Assembly: GCF_901933205.1 (NCBI RefSeq)
Contig: NC_044581.1
Coordinates: forward strand, 12,273,501 to 12,337,500
Reading direction: 5' to 3'
Length of the DNA stretch: 64,000 bases
Origin: Camarhynchus parvulus
Taxonomy: Eukaryota; Chordata; Aves; Passeriformes; Thraupidae
Positions 60,291 to 64,000 of this stretch are shown piece after piece. The notes beneath the pieces are model-generated. The model had not been told where the DNA came from and did not search any database. It saw only the letters and a list, made by a program, of their open reading frames with translations. The translations under genes and the position numbers were made by a program. Position 1 is the first letter of the stretch. Each line of letters opens with the position of its first letter.

Positions 60291-63200
60291 GACACTCATT
60301 TTACATTATAGATGAAAAACTATATAGCACTGATATTCAAGGGAAACAAACCCAAAACCTGAACTCCAAGTGGAACTGCAGGATCTTAGTGCCTCACATG
60401 CCATCTAACTTGTCTCATTTTTTTGCATCCCACGTCAGATGTTTGGACGTCAACATAACTTCTGATAATTACAAGATTCCAGTCCTTCACCCACTCCCGC
60501 ATTTTAGAAGGGGACAGAGCAGGTGCAGAACTATTATATGGTTACTTTGTTGTAAAGGGAGATTTAAGTGACAGTATTAGATTACAATTTTGTTGCATTT
60601 ATTAAACTGCAATTCAATGATAAGGGGTTTTCACACCAAAATGGAAACTCAGCTTACAACCTGAGTTAATGTGAAACCAAACCATGAATCTCACTGAGCA
60701 TGCTACCCCCAAATTCATTCAAGTTCAAGAACAGGTCACAGATTTTCTGTGTGGGTAATAGTGGAGTCAAGGCCACAAGTGTGACAAGAGCTATCATTAG
60801 TGATGCTGTCAGGGAAGATGACATACTTTGAGGGTGAAAATGTTTCTCTTTCTGCATAAGAATTCAAAGAAAGTCTAAGTTAATTTCATAGGAGAAGCCA
60901 GAACCCATGTGCCACAATATGTAATGGCTAACTCAAACCTGACTGTTCCATGTCAAGTACACACTTAAACAAAACACATCCTTGGGAGGGAAGAACCTCC
61001 CGTCTCTCCTCTTCCTAATAGTGCACTAATTCTTATACAGCATTCCCCAACTAATTAATTCATGAACCTATAAATATTAAACATGGCAATTCTACAACTC
61101 CAGAGCAAGACATCAAAAACAGTATCTTAGAAAAACATTAAAGATTTTTGTTTCAGATAAAAAGATTTGACAAACAAAGGAAGCACACAGATGACAAGAA
61201 TATTGTAGGGTCTTGGAAAACAGCCCTGGTGAAACAAAGGAGGTGCTTCTGAGGCAAATTTCTAGGCAAAGCTCCCATTAGTTTGGCTTCCATGACAAGA
61301 AAGAGAGGCATGACCACAAAATACATTGAGAGAGAGAAAAGTGAAAACAAAATCTGAAGAAATTGTCTAAAATCCTAAAAGATAGGGTCAATTAATACCT
61401 CATAGATCAAGGGAATGGGGTGTCTACAGCATTTAGGAGGAAAAAGAACCATCTCTGAATAGAAATAAAACATGCAAGTAACAGTTACTGGAATCCTTTT
61501 ATCAGTAATAGGAAAGATGATTGACTTTCCGTCAGTGTCCCTGTTTGTATTTCCTAAGTATATCCTGTGTGCAACATAAGCCTTCTTTTCCTGTCTAAAA
61601 ATTGGAAAGGCAGATGCACCTACATCTGCTCTTCCAGTAAAGAATCACCTCTGTGTTTCCTGCTCTTGATTCCTCTCTTTTCTCCATCAGGAGGGATAGC
61701 ATACAGGTGATGAGGGAGTGAGCACAACACAGAGCAGCTAAATCAGAAAACAACCTTGAGACACACAATGGGGAAAATGCATGCTGGGGGGGGGAAAAGA
61801 AAAATCAACCACAAGAAGCTGCACAACAGCAAAGCAGACCAAAACAATTGTTGAACAGCAGCATTAAAAGAGACAATGAGGGAGGAACACGAACCATGCT
61901 GATGCGGCTGATTTTATTCAAACTAGAAATACAGAGATAAGCCAAATGCTTATTTTTGAGATGGCACGTTCTAACAATCAGCCTCACTTTCAGTGTCTAA
62001 AACACTGACTTCATTAATACATCAGCAGTGATTTTTGGAAAAATGGGCCAACAACTAGGGGTCTGCCATACAATCCAGACCATCGCACCAAATCTGACAC
62101 TACTGACAAAGGAATTATCCCTCAATTGTCCCACAGACATGATTTAGAAGACTTACACACATCACTCAGTCAAACTCTTAAAATCTTTAACATATCTAAT
62201 GCCACTGAGAATGTTACAGAATGCATCAGAGTCTGGAAATGTCTTTGAATTAACGTTTACATCATAGGAAGGGGAATGTGCATCCTTGCTCAGCTAACTG
62301 ACAGATCAGCAGCTGGACTGGGCAGATTTCATTTTTGCTCCACCAAGAACGAGAGCAAATGAAAACACAAACCAGATAACATCTAAATCACACCACCTGG
62401 TCAGCTCTCAGTGAAACCAGTCATATACTGAGTATTTACAATACTAACAGTGCCTGAATCGAGATGCTGGAAAAAACTGTAATGGACACGTTTGACAAAA
62501 GCAGCAGTTCTTTGGATGCTATCCATAATGAAAGTTAATTTCAGTGACCTCAGTAGTCACATATAATGTGCTTTTGTGTACTTTGGAACAGAGTGAACCA
62601 AAATACTTCTGAGGGAAGACTGCCTGGAGTTGCTACATCCACATGGTACAACGCAGCTCTGGGTGGAGATGCCTACTCCAGCTCCAAAAGATGCTGAGCT
62701 GTTGACACAGGATTATGATTTAACTAACACAGCTCTTTGCTCAGCAAGGCTAATTCACTCAGACTCTCTGGGATTTCTGCATTGTATTCTACTGTACACC
62801 GCAGACATTTCAGTAGTTTGTCCAAACTTCATGATTGATTATCACATCTTGTAGCTCAGATTACACAGCCTCAAAATGCTGCAGTCAGTGGTAATTCACA
62901 GAAGTCAAATTCTGACATCTGTTCTGCAGCAGGAGTGCTCCTGAGCACAAACCAGGACTTCTGCAACAGCAAGACCAGGTGTTCTCATTTAGAGAGCACA
63001 GGACCAAAAACCATCCTGGCAAAAAAATTTATGATGTCATTTTTATCTCCAGCCCCTTTTGAGATGTAGGATCTTTCCTATGTTCTTCATTTACATCCCA
63101 ACACTGGAACATCCTAAACACCATCACTCCAGAGAAGTAAAGACACATAGCTTCTGATTAGAACCCTGAGCTAGAGGAGTGCTCCTTGCAACTACACTCA

Positions 63201-64000
63201 ATAGGAATCACATCTCTATCATAGGTGAGCTGCAACTGCAAAAGGAAAGGGTGAGAGAAAAAAAGACTCCTGGGATCCCTATCTCTGCTTTTCCAAAAAG
63301 TATGGTTAGTTACCCTACTGCAGGACAACCCCTGAACAAGGAGCACAACCCATGCTAGAGATCCCAAAGCTGGTTTTAAATGCTGTGCTGTAATTATAGG
63401 GTACTATCACAAAAATATGTTAGCTTGGATTCCCAAGACAACAGAGCTGCCTTAGCAGGATCCTGCAGTTTGAATGCAAGACCCCAGTAATGCACCTCTT
63501 GGCATCAGGGATTTCTGATCCCTTCTGAAGTGGGAAGAAAGCTCATCCTTACTGGAAATATAACTAACCAGGCATTTATGGGAATCCCTACCATCTGTTC
63601 AAATGGATTTCCATGCAGTAGAATTTAAACACATTTTTAGTGGATTTATTTCAGGTAAGAAGCTGCTTCTGTAACAATTATTCATTACTGCAACAGTATA
63701 AACAATTAACATTTGCCTTAGCATGAATAAAGCCTTCTTTATGATACTTTCTAAAAGTAACATGAAAAATGTGATTGTATTATTTTTCCTTTTACAAAAT
63801 CTTTGTGAGCTCTTTTCACTGACTTATGAGAAAGAAGAAATTTGTCTTTGTTTAAAAAAACCAAGAAAGTACAAACGCAGAAATCTGCAAGTATGAATGC
63901 CAAAAATGTATAGGTTGAAAGCCTACAAATTGAATTAATTATAACTGTGATTAGATCACAGTTGAATAAACAATGTATGTGATAACAATAGTATTTTGTA
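60291..64000. other. Unique non-coding DNA
   Basis: No gene supported. Holds a G9 run at 61786-61794 and otherwise unique AT-rich DNA to the window edge. Frames are at most 74 codons. Confidence 0.55.
61786..61794 (+). repeat. G9 homopolymer
   Basis: Nine G between ATGCT and AAAAGA. Confidence 0.8.

Noticed and set aside
1..64000. tRNA, rRNA, CRISPR, mitochondrial insert or a full provirus
   Set aside because: No GGTTCGA-type tRNA arms, rRNA cores, regular spacer arrays, mitochondrial gene text or gag/pol/env motifs were seen on either strand.

Overview
The window looks like nuclear DNA from a bird, probably a songbird. It is AT-rich, CpG-poor and spread with very old repeats. Two fragments resemble the 3' end of CR1, the dominant avian LINE. 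One well-preserved solo LTR matches, from memory, a family common in passerine genomes. I find no bacterial, organellar or plasmid features: no operons, rRNA, CRISPR or tRNA.

I could not support a single protein-coding exon. Open frames are short (the longest is 148 codons, 819-1265 minus), overlap on both strands, and none reads as a known domain. The window is best described as intergenic DNA (a gene desert) or the inside of a very long intron. The sequence alone does not decide between these.

Layout. 1-4629: unique AT-rich DNA with a small GC-rich patch (1010-1240). 4630-5037: solo LTR with a perfect 6-bp target-site duplication, the only clearly recent insertion. 5038-20351: unique DNA with small inverted repeats, including a 20-bp perfect palindrome (14692-14711). 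20352-20440 and 28229-28290: CR1 3' fragments on opposite strands. 24000-24580 and 36880-38300: repeat-free AT-rich blocks rich in homeodomain-type cores, candidates for conserved regulatory elements. One holds a GGGATTA site next to a textbook TCF/LEF site (38074-38092). 29840-30125: GC-rich patch with a tight CpG cluster. 36015-36105, 52440-52545, 53555-53665 and 60205-60290: MIR/CORE-SINE-like fossils. 39989-40061: polypurine tract. 53678-53717: an 18-bp stem with one wobble pair and a 4-nt loop, the most unusual structure here, beside a SINE-like fossil with unusually many CpGs.

No gene system can be reconstructed. If the window has a function it is probably regulatory. The observations most worth following are the hairpin at 53678-53717, the polymorphism-informative LTR, and the candidate enhancer blocks.
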